DNA of 64,000 nt from Bacteroides sp. (GCA_014802425.1 JAAVCH010000019.1:1-64000), one strand, 5' to 3'. Shown: positions 28,799 to 38,997, numbered from the stretch's first letter. Notes: generated from the sequence alone by a model not told the origin. Translations and numbers: made by a program.

Positions 28799-30769
28799 AT
28801 GAGTTATCTGAAATTTGACAAAAACCTTATGATCAATCTGGAGCAGTCCCTGCCTAAGGAGATGCTCCGCACCAACAAATCGGGGGCCTACCACTGCACT
28901 ACGATTGTTGGCTGCAACACCCGCAAGCAGCACGGCCTGCTGGTGATTCCGATTCCGGAGATGGATGATAAGGCGCACGTGCTCCTGTCGAGCCTAGACG
29001 AGACGGTAATCCAGCACGGCGCCCCGTTCAACCTGGGACTCCACCAGTATGCCAACGACGTCTTCAGCCCCAACGGCCACAAGTATATCCGCCAGTTCGA
29101 CTGCGAGACCGTGCCTACGATGACCTATCGCGTAGGCGGCGTGATCCTCACGAAGGAGAAAGTGTTCATCTCCCATGAGAACCGCATCCTCATCAAATAC
29201 ACCCTCGTAGACGCACACTCCGACACCACGCTGCAGTTCCGCCCCTTCCTGGCATTCCGCAACGCCAACGACCTCTGCGTGGAGAACAACGCCATCAACA
29301 AGGAGGTGCGCCCGGTCGACAACGGAGTCGCCACGTGCCTATACAATGGATACCCGGAACTGTTCATGCAGTTCAACAAGGAGGTGAAGTGGGTCGACGA
29401 CGGCCACTGGTACAAGGACATCATCTATTACAAGGACCGTGACCGCGGCATACCCTACCGCGAGGACCTCTGGGTGCCCGGATATTTCGAACTCCCCATC
29501 CGCAAGGGGGAATCAATCATATTCTCCGCCTCCACCTATCAGGCCGACCCGTCGAAGTTCGAGGCCACCTACGCCCAGGAACTCATCGGCCGCACAAGCC
29601 GCACAAGCTTCTACAACTGCCTCAAGAATTCCGCCAAGCAGTTCTATCTCCGCTCCCCCAAGGGGATGTACATCATGGCCGGCTATCCATGGTACAACGT
29701 CAGGGGCCGCGACGAGCTCATAGCCCTGCCCGGCTGCACCCTGGCCATCGACCACCGCGACGACTACGAGGCCATCATGGCCACATTCCTCCGGGCCCTC
29801 CGCGAATACATCGACGAAGGAAAGCGCAGCGACGTGATCACTGAAATAGACCTGCCCGACATTCCGCTGTGGACCATATGGTCCATCCAGCAGTACCGCC
29901 GCCAGACAGGACTCAACCAGTGCCGCGAAAAATACGGCGAGGATGTGCGCCGCCTAGTGGAAGACATCCGCGCCGACCGGGTGAAGAACCTCAAGCTGAA
30001 TCCCAGCGGACTCGTAAGCTCCGAAGGGGAGCATTCCCCCGTCACATGGCTCTCCGCCTCACTCGGCGGACGCCCGATAATACCACGCACGGGCTATATC
30101 GTGGAGTTCAACGCCCTTTGGTACAACGCCCTCCGCTTCCTCATCTCGCTTTACGAGAATGTGCCCGAAGAGGGCGCCTACGTAGCTGAGCTCACGGAGC
30201 TTGCCGCGAAGCTGAAGGAGTCATTTGTCAAGACATTCCTCAATGACTACGGCTACCTCTACGACTACGTCAACGGCACCTATACCGACCTTGAGGTGCG
30301 CCCCAACATGGTGATCGCCATCGGACTGGAATTCTCTCCCCTCGACCGCCGTCAGCGTAAGAAAGTGCTCGACCTCGCCACACGCGAACTCCTCACTCCG
30401 AAAGGGCTGCGCTCGCTCAGTCCGAAGAGCTACGCCTATACCCCCATTTACGTGGGAGGGCCCGAGGAACGTGAGCGCGCAGTGCATCAGGGCCCTGCCC
30501 GCCCTTGGCTGTTCGGCTTCTATGCCGACGCCTATTTCAAGGTGTTCGGCGTGAGCGGACTCGGATTCATCGAGCGCATGCTCATCGGCTACGAGGAAGA
30601 GATGGCCGAAGGATGCATCGGATCGCTCTCGGAAATGTACGACGGCAATCCCCCCTACACGGGACGCGGCGCGGTGTCGACGGCCAAGAACGTCGGCGAG
30701 ATACTCCGCACGATCAAGAACGTGAAAGAACTCAACAAACTACAAACCATCGACCAAGACTACGTATGA
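28799..30769 (+). CDS. Glycogen debranching enzyme (amylo-alpha-1,6-glucosidase family)
   Basis: WLFGFYADAYFKVFGVSGLGFIERML..; N-terminal EMLRTNKSGAYHCTTIVGCNTRKQHGLLV. Confidence 0.92.
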   Translation: MSYLKFDKNLMINLEQSLPKEMLRTNKSGAYHCTTIVGCNTRKQHGLLVIPIPEMDDKAHVLLSSLDETVIQHGAPFNLGLHQYANDVFSPNGHKYIRQFDCETVPTMTYRVGGVILTKEKVFISHENRILIKYTLVDAHSDTTLQFRPFLAFRNANDLCVENNAINKEVRPVDNGVATCLYNGYPELFMQFNKEVKWVDDGHWYKDIIYYKDRDRGIPYREDLWVPGYFELPIRKGESIIFSASTYQADPSKFEATYAQELIGRTSRTSFYNCLKNSAKQFYLRSPKGMYIMAGYPWYNVRGRDELIALPGCTLAIDHRDDYEAIMATFLRALREYIDEGKRSDVITEIDLPDIPLWTIWSIQQYRRQTGLNQCREKYGEDVRRLVEDIRADRVKNLKLNPSGLVSSEGEHSPVTWLSASLGGRPIIPRTGYIVEFNALWYNALRFLISLYENVPEEGAYVAELTELAAKLKESFVKTFLNDYGYLYDYVNGTYTDLEVRPNMVIAIGLEFSPLDRRQRKKVLDLATRELLTPKGLRSLSPKSYAYTPIYVGGPEERERAVHQGPARPWLFGFYADAYFKVFGVSGLGFIERMLIGYEEEMAEGCIGSLSEMYDGNPPYTGRGAVSTAKNVGEILRTIKNVKELNKLQTIDQDYV

Positions 30770-32037
30770 AGGCACTAATGTTCGGGTGGGAATTCCCGCC
30801 ACATATTCTCGGAGGTCTCGGCACTGCCTCTTACGGTCTGACCAAAGGCATGCACAACAACGGCGACATGGACATCACCTTCGTGATCCCCAAGCCCTGG
30901 GGCGACGAGGAGAAGGGCTTCGCCGACATCATAGGCGCCTGCAACACGCCTGTGGCATGGCGCGACGTAAGCTACGACTACGTGCAGTCGCGCATAGGCA
31001 AGTACATGGACCCGCAGAAGTACTTCGACCTGCGCGACCATATCTACGCCGACTTCAACTATCTCCACCTCAACGACCTCGGATGCATCGAGTTTTCCGG
31101 ACGCTATCCCGACAACCTGCTTGAGGAAATCAACAACTATTCGATCGTGGCCGGAGTCATCGCCCGCACCGTGGACTGCGATGTGATACACTCCCACGAC
31201 TGGCTGACTTACCCCGCAGGCATACACGCCAAGAACGTCACCGGGAAGCCGCTCGTGATCCATGTCCACGCCACCGATTTCGACCGCTCCCGAGGCAACG
31301 TGAATCCGACCGTGTTCGCCATCGAGAAGGACGGCATGGAGAACGCCGACCACATCATAACGGTGTCCGAACTGACGCGCCGCACCGTAATCGACAAGTA
31401 CGGCATAAGCCCCGACAAGGTCACCACGGTGCATAACGCCGTAATCCCCCTCAGTCAGGAACTTCTCGACCTGCCCAAACCGGAGAACAAGGACAAGGTC
31501 ATCACCTTCCTCGGACGCATCACCATGCAGAAGGGCCCGGAATACTTCGTGGAGGCCGCCGCAAAGGTGCTGCAGAAGACCAAGAACGTGCGTTTCGTGA
31601 TGGCCGGATCCGGCGACATGATGGACGCCATGATAAAGCTCGCCGCGAAGCGCGGCATAGCCGACAAGTTCCATTTCACCGGCTTCCTGAAGGGAAAGCA
31701 GGTGTATGAGATGCTTCGCGCCTCCGATGTGTATGTCATGCCGTCGGTGTCGGAGCCTTTCGGCATATCCCCCCTCGAAGCCATGGAGATGGGCGTGCCC
31801 TCGATCATCTCGAAGCAGAGCGGATGCGCCGAAATCCTCGACAATGTGATCAAGACCGACTACTGGGACATCGACGCCATGGCCGACGCCATGCACAGCA
31901 TCGTGACCAACCACGCCCTCTACAAGACTCTGCGCGACAAGGGGATTGAGGAAATCCACGAAATCACATGGGAGAATGCCGGAAAGAAGGTCATCGACAT
32001 CTACAGAAAGGTCATAGCCGACCGCAACCCGTCATAA
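30766..32037 (+). CDS. Glycosyltransferase family 4-like (glycogen synthase-like)
   Basis: MKALMFGWEFPPHILGGLGTASYGL..; FLGRITMQKGPEYFVEAAAKVL; SVSEPFGISPLEAMEMGVPSIISKQSG; ATGA overlap with the upstream gene. Confidence 0.93.
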   Translation: MKALMFGWEFPPHILGGLGTASYGLTKGMHNNGDMDITFVIPKPWGDEEKGFADIIGACNTPVAWRDVSYDYVQSRIGKYMDPQKYFDLRDHIYADFNYLHLNDLGCIEFSGRYPDNLLEEINNYSIVAGVIARTVDCDVIHSHDWLTYPAGIHAKNVTGKPLVIHVHATDFDRSRGNVNPTVFAIEKDGMENADHIITVSELTRRTVIDKYGISPDKVTTVHNAVIPLSQELLDLPKPENKDKVITFLGRITMQKGPEYFVEAAAKVLQKTKNVRFVMAGSGDMMDAMIKLAAKRGIADKFHFTGFLKGKQVYEMLRASDVYVMPSVSEPFGISPLEAMEMGVPSIISKQSGCAEILDNVIKTDYWDIDAMADAMHSIVTNHALYKTLRDKGIEEIHEITWENAGKKVIDIYRKVIADRNPS

Positions 32038-32068
32038 TTATTAAAACAAAAGATCTTACTTAAGCGAT

Positions 32069-33511
32069 ATGAAATCCGTTTGCCTTTATTTCAAGATACA
32101 TCAGCCGTTCCGCCTGAAGCGCTACCGCTTCTTCGACATCGGCAACGACCATTACTACTACGATGACTTCGCCAACGACGAAATCATCAACCGTATAGCC
32201 GAGCAGAGCTATTTCCCCATGGCACGCACCCTTCTGGAGATGATCGAGAACTCCAACGGCGAGTTCAAATGCGCCATCTCCATCTCCGGCACAGCCATCG
32301 AGCAACTGCAGATGTATGTGCCCGAGTTCATCGACCTCCTCAAGAAGCTTGCCGACACGAAGTGCGTGGAGTTCCTCAGCAGCACCTACTCCTACTCCCT
32401 GGCCTCGCTCGAGGACCCCGAGGAGTTCATGCGCGAGGTGAAGATGCACGACGCCATGATCCACCGTCTTTTCGGCGTGAAGCCGAAGGTGTTCGCCAAC
32501 ACGGAGCTCATATATGACGACGACATCGCCCTCCTGCTCAACGGCATGGGATTCACCACATGCCTTACCGAGGGAGCGAAGCACGTGCTTGGATGGAAGT
32601 CGCCCGACTATGTGTATAACTCGGCATCGGCTCCCGCCCTCAAGCTCCTTCTCACCAACGACAAGCTCGGCGAGGACATCTCCCGCAACTTCAACAATCC
32701 CGAATGGGACGAATACCCCCTTACGGCCGACAAGTACGTGGACTGGATCGCCTCGCTTCCCGCCGAGGAGCAGATAGTCAACATCTATCTCACGATGGAC
32801 ACTTTCGGCACCTTCCTGCCCGCCTCCACCGGCATCTTCGACTTCCTGAAGGCCCTTCCCCGCTTCGCCAAGGAGAAAGGGGTGGAGTTCACCACTCCGA
32901 GCTCGGCCGCCTCGCGCCTGAAGCCCGTGGGCGAGCTTTCCATCCCGTTCCCCATCTCGGACATGGACGAGGCCCGCGACGTTTCGGCATGGAAAGGCAA
33001 TGACCTGCAGCGCGAGGCCCTCGCCAAGCTGTACGCCATCGGAGAGCGCGTCAACCTCTGCACCGACCGCCGCCTGAAGCTCGACTGGGAGTACCTCCAG
33101 AGCGCCGACCACTTCTACTATATGGCCACCGGCAAACACGCCGCTCCCGCCTTCTCCCCCTACGACTCCCCCTTCGCCGCATTCACCAACTACATGAATG
33201 TCCTGGCCGACTTCATCGTGCGTGTCGAGGAGCAGTACCCCGAGGAAATCGAGAACGAGGAGCTCAACTCGCTTCTGCTGACCATCCGCAACCAGGCCTC
33301 CGAAATCGAGGCCCTCAACAAGAAGGTCGACTCCCTGCGCCAGAACATCCTTACGGCCGACGACTCCACCCATGCTCCCGTAGCCGTGATCGAGGACTAT
33401 GGCGCGGAGGAAAAGAAACCCGCCAAGCGCACCCGCAAGGCAGCCGCCTCGGCCGAGGAGAAGCCCAAGAAGGCTCCCGCCAAGCGCGCCACAAAGAAGA
33501 AAGAGGCCTAA
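32069..33511 (+). CDS. Glycoside hydrolase family 57 (alpha-amylase-like)
   Basis: MKSVCLYFKIHQPFRLKRYRFFDIG..; VFANTELIYDDDIALLLNGMGF; lysine-rich tail. Confidence 0.92.
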   Translation: MKSVCLYFKIHQPFRLKRYRFFDIGNDHYYYDDFANDEIINRIAEQSYFPMARTLLEMIENSNGEFKCAISISGTAIEQLQMYVPEFIDLLKKLADTKCVEFLSSTYSYSLASLEDPEEFMREVKMHDAMIHRLFGVKPKVFANTELIYDDDIALLLNGMGFTTCLTEGAKHVLGWKSPDYVYNSASAPALKLLLTNDKLGEDISRNFNNPEWDEYPLTADKYVDWIASLPAEEQIVNIYLTMDTFGTFLPASTGIFDFLKALPRFAKEKGVEFTTPSSAASRLKPVGELSIPFPISDMDEARDVSAWKGNDLQREALAKLYAIGERVNLCTDRRLKLDWEYLQSADHFYYMATGKHAAPAFSPYDSPFAAFTNYMNVLADFIVRVEEQYPEEIENEELNSLLLTIRNQASEIEALNKKVDSLRQNILTADDSTHAPVAVIEDYGAEEKKPAKRTRKAAASAEEKPKKAPAKRATKKKEA

Positions 33512-33539
33512 CCGCTCCTCTCCCATCCTACCGAACAAC

Positions 33540-33583
33540 GTCAGCGATGGACTGCATGGCAGCAGTCCATCGCTGACCTTTTT
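33540..33583 (+). terminator. Rho-independent terminator of the glycogen operon
   Basis: 16-bp perfect stem gtcagcgatggactgc/gcagtccatcgctgac followed by CTTTTT. Confidence 0.9.
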
Positions 33584-33639
33584 ATGCGCATACTCCTTCC
33601 CAAAACATAAATTTACTGCTCTCGACAGGATACCGGCAA

Positions 33640-33671
33640 TTTGGAAAAACGGTGAAGTTTTCCTACTTTTG
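33640..33671 (+). promoter_or_regulatory. Promoter of the Rpn-family gene
   Basis: TTTG (33640-33643), 20 nt, TACTTTTG (33664-33671). Confidence 0.7.
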
Positions 33672-33694
33672 CGGTACTATTAGATAAAGGCCCT

Positions 33695-34669
33695 ATGGAA
33701 GGAAAACATATTCCCAAAATCACTACACCCTATATCAATCTTCAGTCGGATTTTGGATTCAAACGCCTCTTCGGTACTGAAAAGTTCCGGAAGGCTTTGC
33801 TACAGTTTCTAAACGCTATATTCGGAAAAGAAATCCTCGTAACTGACGTGAGGTTCCACGACAAGGAAATATTGCCTGCCTCCGAGAAAGGGAAGCGGAT
33901 TATATATGATGTCTACTGTTCCATGAAAGTGCCACCGGAAACATCAATATTCAAGAACCGCCATCTCCTTCGCGAAGATAAGGAAAAGGATATCCCGCAC
34001 CATTTTATTCTGGAAATGCAGAATATATATGAACCACCCTTCGAGGACCGGATGCTGTATTACAGTTCCAAGATTATATCTTCCCAAGGCAAGGCAGGCT
34101 GGAATTATGATTTGGATCCGGTAATATCGATGGCCATTACTGACTTTGACTTTTCTTTTCTGAGTCCAAGGCTCGTACAGGATTTCAGGATATTGGAGAA
34201 TACTTCCGGAGAATTGCTTACAAACAAATTCAGGATGCTGTTTTTCTCCCTTAGGCAGGTGCCATCACTATGGGAGGAGTGTACAGATGAGATGCAACGA
34301 CTTTTATACCTTATAAAGAATATGGATAAGCTTGACAAAACTTCAAGACCGTATCTTGACGGCGGATACGAGAATATTTTTGAGGCAGCGGAGAGTGATC
34401 GGATGGTTGCCGAGGATGTCGTGCTCTACAGTCAGTCTCTTGAACGCCTGAAATCCTATCAGGCGGGTGTGGACTATGCGGCCGAACAAGCTATGGAGAA
34501 AGGAATGGCCATCGGGATGGAGAAAGGATTGGAGAAAGGATTGGAGAAAGGATTGGAAAAAGGGTTGGAAAAGGCAGCAAGAATCCTTATTGCACTGGAT
34601 AAGGACGATGATTTCATCGCTGACCAGACAGGGTTGAGTCTGGACAGAATACGGGAGCTGAGAAAGTAG
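33695..34669 (+). CDS. Rpn family recombination-promoting nuclease/putative transposase
   Basis: YINLQSDFGFKRLFGTEKFRKALLQFLNAIFGKEI..YDVYCSMK..FILEMQN.. and C-terminal (EKGL)n repeats. Confidence 0.9.
   Translation: MEGKHIPKITTPYINLQSDFGFKRLFGTEKFRKALLQFLNAIFGKEILVTDVRFHDKEILPASEKGKRIIYDVYCSMKVPPETSIFKNRHLLREDKEKDIPHHFILEMQNIYEPPFEDRMLYYSSKIISSQGKAGWNYDLDPVISMAITDFDFSFLSPRLVQDFRILENTSGELLTNKFRMLFFSLRQVPSLWEECTDEMQRLLYLIKNMDKLDKTSRPYLDGGYENIFEAAESDRMVAEDVVLYSQSLERLKSYQAGVDYAAEQAMEKGMAIGMEKGLEKGLEKGLEKGLEKAARILIALDKDDDFIADQTGLSLDRIRELRK
34517..34576 (+). repeat. 12-bp in-frame tandem repeat (GGATTGGAGAAA) encoding EKGL units
   Basis: ATGGAGAAAGGATTGGAGAAAGGATTGGAGAAAGGATTGGAAAAAGGGTTGGAAAAG. 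Confidence 0.95.
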
Positions 34670-34688
34670 GTGCGTGCGCAATACACAG

Positions 34689-34722
34689 CATCGGGACGCG
34701 CCCTGATGGGCGCATCCCGATG
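34689..34722. terminator. Bidirectional stem-loop between convergent genes
   Basis: catcgggacgcgccc/gggcgcatcccgatg, one mismatch. Confidence 0.6.
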
Positions 34723-34773
34723 TTCAAAAGAATCCGTTTTTTCCTAATTATGGATATATCCGCATCCGGAGGG

Positions 34774-35613
34774 TCAGCCCTCGTGGCGCGGATAGATCCA
34801 GCGCGCAAGGCCGTAGATATAGCGGCGGAAGCCGGGACGGTATGCAAGCAGACGGTCAAACCAACTCAGGTGGGGATTGACGAGCTTGACGACGTAGCCT
34901 ACGTAGAACATCGCGAATAGCGTGCCGGGGCCGACTACTGTCCATGGCCATGTGCCGAAGAAGCAGAAGCCGGAGATTACGGCGAGTATTACGAGCAGGG
35001 TGTCGACGCATATCTTTACGACCGGGAACGGGCGTCCGGTCACTTTCGCTATCGCCACCTGAATACCCTCTCCGGGCATTGTGACGGAACCGCACCGGAT
35101 TTCCATCGCCACGGCGGCTCCAAGCACAGTGGCGCCGATAAACTGCGCCACTATCTGGCTCACCAATGACTCATATGAAAAATATGACGTGACAATCATG
35201 TTGACGTCAAGGAGAAACCCGAATACGAATCCGATGATGAGCTGGAATAGCTGTACGGGGTCAAAACGCCTGCGCAGCACAAGCACCTGGGCCATCACGA
35301 GTATGACGTTCATGATGTTGGTATATCCGCCTATTGTCCACCCGGGAGCGAGTCCGGCCTCGCCCGCGAGTGAGAAGGCCATGGGTATCGAGGATATGAC
35401 TCCGCTTCCGAGATTCGAACGCACGCAGAGCGCCACTCCAAACGTCATGAAGTACATCGACACCATCAGCCATAGATGCTGCCATATGAAACCGATTACC
35501 TTATCCTTAACCGGGGTCTTCCCTCTCCCTTCCTGATTCTTAGCCGATGATGCGTCATCGGCTGCATTGTCGGTCAACCGGACTGATTGACCTGAGTCCG
35601 TCATTCCTTTCAT
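34774..35613 (-). CDS. YczE/YitT-like membrane protein (DUF6198-like)
   Basis: MYFMTFGVALCVRSNLGSGVISSIPMAFSLA..GSVTMPGEGIQVAIAKVTGRPFPVVKICVDTLLV. Confidence 0.8.
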   Translation of the reverse strand: MKGMTDSGQSVRLTDNAADDASSAKNQEGRGKTPVKDKVIGFIWQHLWLMVSMYFMTFGVALCVRSNLGSGVISSIPMAFSLAGEAGLAPGWTIGGYTNIMNVILVMAQVLVLRRRFDPVQLFQLIIGFVFGFLLDVNMIVTSYFSYESLVSQIVAQFIGATVLGAAVAMEIRCGSVTMPGEGIQVAIAKVTGRPFPVVKICVDTLLVILAVISGFCFFGTWPWTVVGPGTLFAMFYVGYVVKLVNPHLSWFDRLLAYRPGFRRYIYGLARWIYPRHEG

Positions 35614-35730
35614 GTGTCAGTTGTCCAAAATTAAAGGGTTCTCTTGTATTCTATAAACGTGACCCGGCGGAAATGTATTGCTTCTTTCTTCACTCCTGCC
35701 TCCGGTCAAAGGGGAAATGAGGGATGGAAG

Positions 35731-35762
35731 TTTGTGTATGTCGTTTAAAATATATAACTTTG
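35731..35762 (+). promoter_or_regulatory. Promoter of leader element copy 1
   Basis: TTTG (35731-35734), 20 nt, TAACTTTG (35755-35762). Confidence 0.75.
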
Positions 35763-35767
35763 CGACA

Positions 35768-36120
35768 CCCGATTTATGCCAAGGCCTAATGACAGGATAA
35801 GGTTAAAAAGGGACATGACACACGGAGGTGTGTCGCGAAAGGGGCAAATCCCTTGACAGTGTTTTTTCGTAAGCGTTGCTTGCATTCCCTCTTGTTATCC
35901 GGAAATCTGGAAAATTTCACATCGTAGTCAGGAGCGGTACAGCGGCGGATGCTTACGCCGACTTCTTTTTCATGGCGGTTGCCAGGAGTGGGCGATGGCC
36001 CGGGCGGAGGAGTCTGCGTGAGCATTACGCATGGTTGCTCGTTCCTCTATATCGGGTAGACCATGTGTATCTCAGGAAGCGGGACGGGCGTCAGGTACGG
36101 CTCTCACGCTTATTTTTTTA
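35768..36120 (+). ncRNA. Putative structured leader RNA or ncRNA, copy 1
   Basis: Core 35871-35961 is 75/91 identical, without gaps, to the reverse complement of 40248-40338; GCGTGAG (36016) / CTCACGC (36103) stem followed by TTATTTTTTTA; inner stem acgcatggt/accatgtgt. Confidence 0.55.
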
Positions 36121-36169
36121 TCCAATGTTCTCTAAGGGAGTCGGAGAGCCACTTCAATCAACCCGCAGT

Positions 36170-37036
36170 ATGAAACGCCTTTTACTCTTCCTCTGCCTTA
36201 CGGCTTCCGGCGTGGCGGCCGCATCCCTGCCGGCATATGCCAGGCTTTCCACCGACTCAGTCTCCGCCCAGTCCGCTTACACCCTTCCCACGTCGGAAGA
36301 CGACGTGCCTGACTCCTACTCCGAAAATCAGGAACCACACTCAACATCGGCCTATGCCGCTTCTCAGGCGGATATATGGAAATACAATAAGAAAATAATG
36401 CTGGGATTTTCCACCGGCACAATTGATCAGAAGGTGCGCTTCGGAGGGAAGCTATCAAGCCGCTGGGGCCTGTCGCTTTATTCCGGACGGAACATATTCC
36501 TCCACCGGAAAGCAATCGGAAACTTCCTCAGATTCGGCCTGAACGTCAATATGAACCTGAACTACATAAATTTCGCCAAGGGGAAGGGCAGCCTGAACGA
36601 CTTCATATCAGGCAGTCCGGCGCAGGACAAGGACGAGGATTCCGACATAGGAGTCAATCTGGGACGTCATTTCCTGTCGGCCGGCGTAGCCGTCGGCCCC
36701 ACCGCATCGTTTGCTCCCTTCTATATGTCAGCCAATAAGAATCTGGCTGTGCTCCGCTTCCGTCCGTATTTCAATGTGGTGCCTTCCTATGCGGGCTACA
36801 TCGTGTCGGAAGACGATGATCTCGAACTTCACAACGCATTCGCACTATGGTGCGCCGCCGGAATAGAGATACAGTGGAAGCGCCTGATCGTGGGTGTGGA
36901 ATGGAAAGGCACCACAGCAAGCTTCAAGGGCATGACCGACAGTCTGCTCGACAGGTTTGACAACACCTACACATCTCCGGGCTCACATAAGTTCGACGTC
37001 AATATGGTCAATATCATGGTCGGCTTCGGCCTCTGA
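36170..37036 (+). CDS. Secreted/outer membrane beta-barrel-like hypothetical protein
   Basis: Signal peptide MKRLLLFLCLTASGVAAASLPAYA and alternating beta-rich sequence; start moved downstream from the track start at 35876. Confidence 0.8.
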   Translation: MKRLLLFLCLTASGVAAASLPAYARLSTDSVSAQSAYTLPTSEDDVPDSYSENQEPHSTSAYAASQADIWKYNKKIMLGFSTGTIDQKVRFGGKLSSRWGLSLYSGRNIFLHRKAIGNFLRFGLNVNMNLNYINFAKGKGSLNDFISGSPAQDKDEDSDIGVNLGRHFLSAGVAVGPTASFAPFYMSANKNLAVLRFRPYFNVVPSYAGYIVSEDDDLELHNAFALWCAAGIEIQWKRLIVGVEWKGTTASFKGMTDSLLDRFDNTYTSPGSHKFDVNMVNIMVGFGL

Positions 37037-37100
37037 AAAGTGGGCCGACATTCCTACAGAGAATACTATCCAAAAAAAACAGTAACAATAACATCAAGCC

Positions 37101-38063
37101 ATGAACAGAGTAATGATAAGAATGGCAGGGATGGCTCTCGCTTTAGCGACCATGCTGACTTCCTGCCACAGTGATGATCCGGATGAGGGACAGGTGCTTC
37201 CCACTGTCGACAACGAGCTTATCGCTCCCACCCCGCCTGCCGGAGGATGGACAGGAAGTGCCTCGGATGGAATCCTTAAGTACGCCCCCTGCGATTATAC
37301 CGATGAAGATGACTTCAATTCCTACTACGCTTTTGAAATGAAGAACGGCATATGCGAGACAGCGGTCTTCAATGTCGTGATGCCTGACGCTATGACTGCA
37401 CGGATGATTGCCCAGAGGCTGAATTCAGGCACATGGGTGTATGACGAAGACGATGACTACGATGATGATTATTATTATCTCAGCACCAGAGCCTCGGATA
37501 CCCGCGTTGTCTACGACATGCTTGCCCGTGCACTACAGCCTGCGGGAACCGTCACCCCTACCCGCGCCACCCTTACGCTGCCCGTTCCCGTGAATCAGTC
37601 AGGAAGTGTGCTTTATGTTACGCTTCCGAATATGAAAGGTCTGACCTCGGGCAATCTCCACACGGTGATGGAAGTCTGGACCGGGAATGCGTCGCAGATT
37701 CCCGACCATGTGATATTCGGCACGTATGAGAACGGCGTCTACAGATGCTCCGATATGCTCGGAGTGGGAATATCCTACCTTATCGAGACCGAGTACAACC
37801 AGGCCGGTTACTGCGTGCTTTACCGCACATCCATCACTCTCCCCAATGAAGGATGGGCCGAACTCTATTACGCGCAGTACGAAGAGCAGATGGCGGATTT
37901 CGAGCAGCAGTTCGGCCAGCGTCCCGAATTGAAGCGCAACGGTAACACTGTCATACTCAATGCCCTTATCCTGGGTGACTTCACGCATGAGACCATCGAC
38001 GAAATGGTCTATGCGCTCGACTGGATCAACAATCGCCCGATTCTCTTCGAGATGTTCGGCTGA
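37101..38063 (+). CDS. Hypothetical lipoprotein
   Basis: Lipobox MALALATMLTSCHSDDPDE. Confidence 0.8.
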   Translation: MNRVMIRMAGMALALATMLTSCHSDDPDEGQVLPTVDNELIAPTPPAGGWTGSASDGILKYAPCDYTDEDDFNSYYAFEMKNGICETAVFNVVMPDAMTARMIAQRLNSGTWVYDEDDDYDDDYYYLSTRASDTRVVYDMLARALQPAGTVTPTRATLTLPVPVNQSGSVLYVTLPNMKGLTSGNLHTVMEVWTGNASQIPDHVIFGTYENGVYRCSDMLGVGISYLIETEYNQAGYCVLYRTSITLPNEGWAELYYAQYEEQMADFEQQFGQRPELKRNGNTVILNALILGDFTHETIDEMVYALDWINNRPILFEMFG

Positions 38064-38118
38064 CGGATATTCCAACGAGCAGCCTTTTCAGCTTACACAG
38101 CATCACTTTCAAATGAAA

Positions 38119-38158
38119 GACCTCCGGAGCACGATGGCTCCGGAGGTCCTGCTTTTTT
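38119..38158 (+). terminator. Rho-independent terminator
   Basis: 12-bp perfect stem gacctccggagc/gctccggaggtc with downstream TTTTTT. Confidence 0.85.
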
Positions 38159-38185
38159 AGCGGTGTGTCACCTTATCGGTCTGAA

Positions 38186-38905
38186 TCAGAAGAAATAGCC
38201 TAAGCTCAACTTGAAGTTGCCGTTGTTGATTTTGGCGTGCCAGTCGTCTTCATCATATTTCCAGGCGGGGATGAAATCAGTGCCGTACTGGAGTCCGAGG
38301 TATAGGTTGCTGTAGCGGAAGCCCACACCTATGTGCCATCCCATCTGGAAACGGTTCCACGGTTCGCCGTCCATCTCCTCCTTGTCATAGAAGCTGTACC
38401 AGTCGTCTTCCTCCTTCTCCCCCTCGTACTCCATGATCTCTTTTCCCCGGGTGGTGAGGTTGAGCTTGAAATTGAGGCCCACATAGGGAGCGATGGAGAA
38501 GCTGTCGGCCACATTGAAGCGATAGACATAATTCACGGGCACCTGAAGATTGATGTTCTGCATCTTCATCTTGTAGGTATAGCGGTCCTCCTCCTCACTC
38601 AGAGGGGTTCCGAAGTTGAAGTTGACGTTGGCCCCCAGCTCAAGGAACATCGGGAGCGACCGTGTGAGGCTGAACCCATGGATATAGTCAATGCCGAATC
38701 CGTTGAGCGAGAAGCCGTCGATTTCCAAGTCGTCCTTGGCTTCGCTGTTGAGGTTATAGCCTACATTGTTGTAAGAAAGGCCGATACGGTTGTAGGACTT
38801 GTAGTCGGCCTGTCGGGTGCCGAGGTCATACTCGGCCGCACGCTGTGCGTTGGCAGCCCCGATGGAGGCGATGATGGCCAGCGCGAGAACATACAGTTTC
38901 TTCAT
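38186..38905 (-). CDS. Outer membrane beta-barrel (porin-family) protein
   Basis: Signal peptide MKKLYVLALAIIASIGAANAQ; FLELGANVNFNFG..YVYRFNVADSFSIAPYVGLNFKLNL..GNFKLSLGYFF. True ATG at 38905. Confidence 0.85.
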   Translation of the reverse strand: MKKLYVLALAIIASIGAANAQRAAEYDLGTRQADYKSYNRIGLSYNNVGYNLNSEAKDDLEIDGFSLNGFGIDYIHGFSLTRSLPMFLELGANVNFNFGTPLSEEEDRYTYKMKMQNINLQVPVNYVYRFNVADSFSIAPYVGLNFKLNLTTRGKEIMEYEGEKEEDDWYSFYDKEEMDGEPWNRFQMGWHIGVGFRYSNLYLGLQYGTDFIPAWKYDEDDWHAKINNGNFKLSLGYFF

Positions 38906-38997
38906 GTGCAAAATATGGATTAGTGAAAAAATAAGTGTCTTATCCGGTGATTCTGAAGCCGGTGATTGTTAGTGACGGAAGGATTTCATGGGGAGGG

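Noticed and set aside
30775-31959. 394-aa - strand ORF
   Set aside because: Antisense shadow of the glycosyltransferase gene.
32060-33538. 492-aa - strand ORF
   Set aside because: Antisense shadow of GH57.
33600-33680. Possible third copy of the twin leader (AIWKNGEVFLLL resembles IWKSGKFQIVV)
   Set aside because: Nucleotide similarity is limited to a few bases; no GCGTGAG/CTCACGC arms; likely coincidence at the Rpn promoter.
34490-34580. Short tandem repeats resembling a CRISPR array
   Set aside because: 12-bp units without spacers, in frame within the Rpn-family gene.
35876-36169. N-terminal extension of the 386-aa track ORF
   Set aside because: Starts at a TTG after a stop and covers the structured leader; a signal peptide begins cleanly at ATG 36170.
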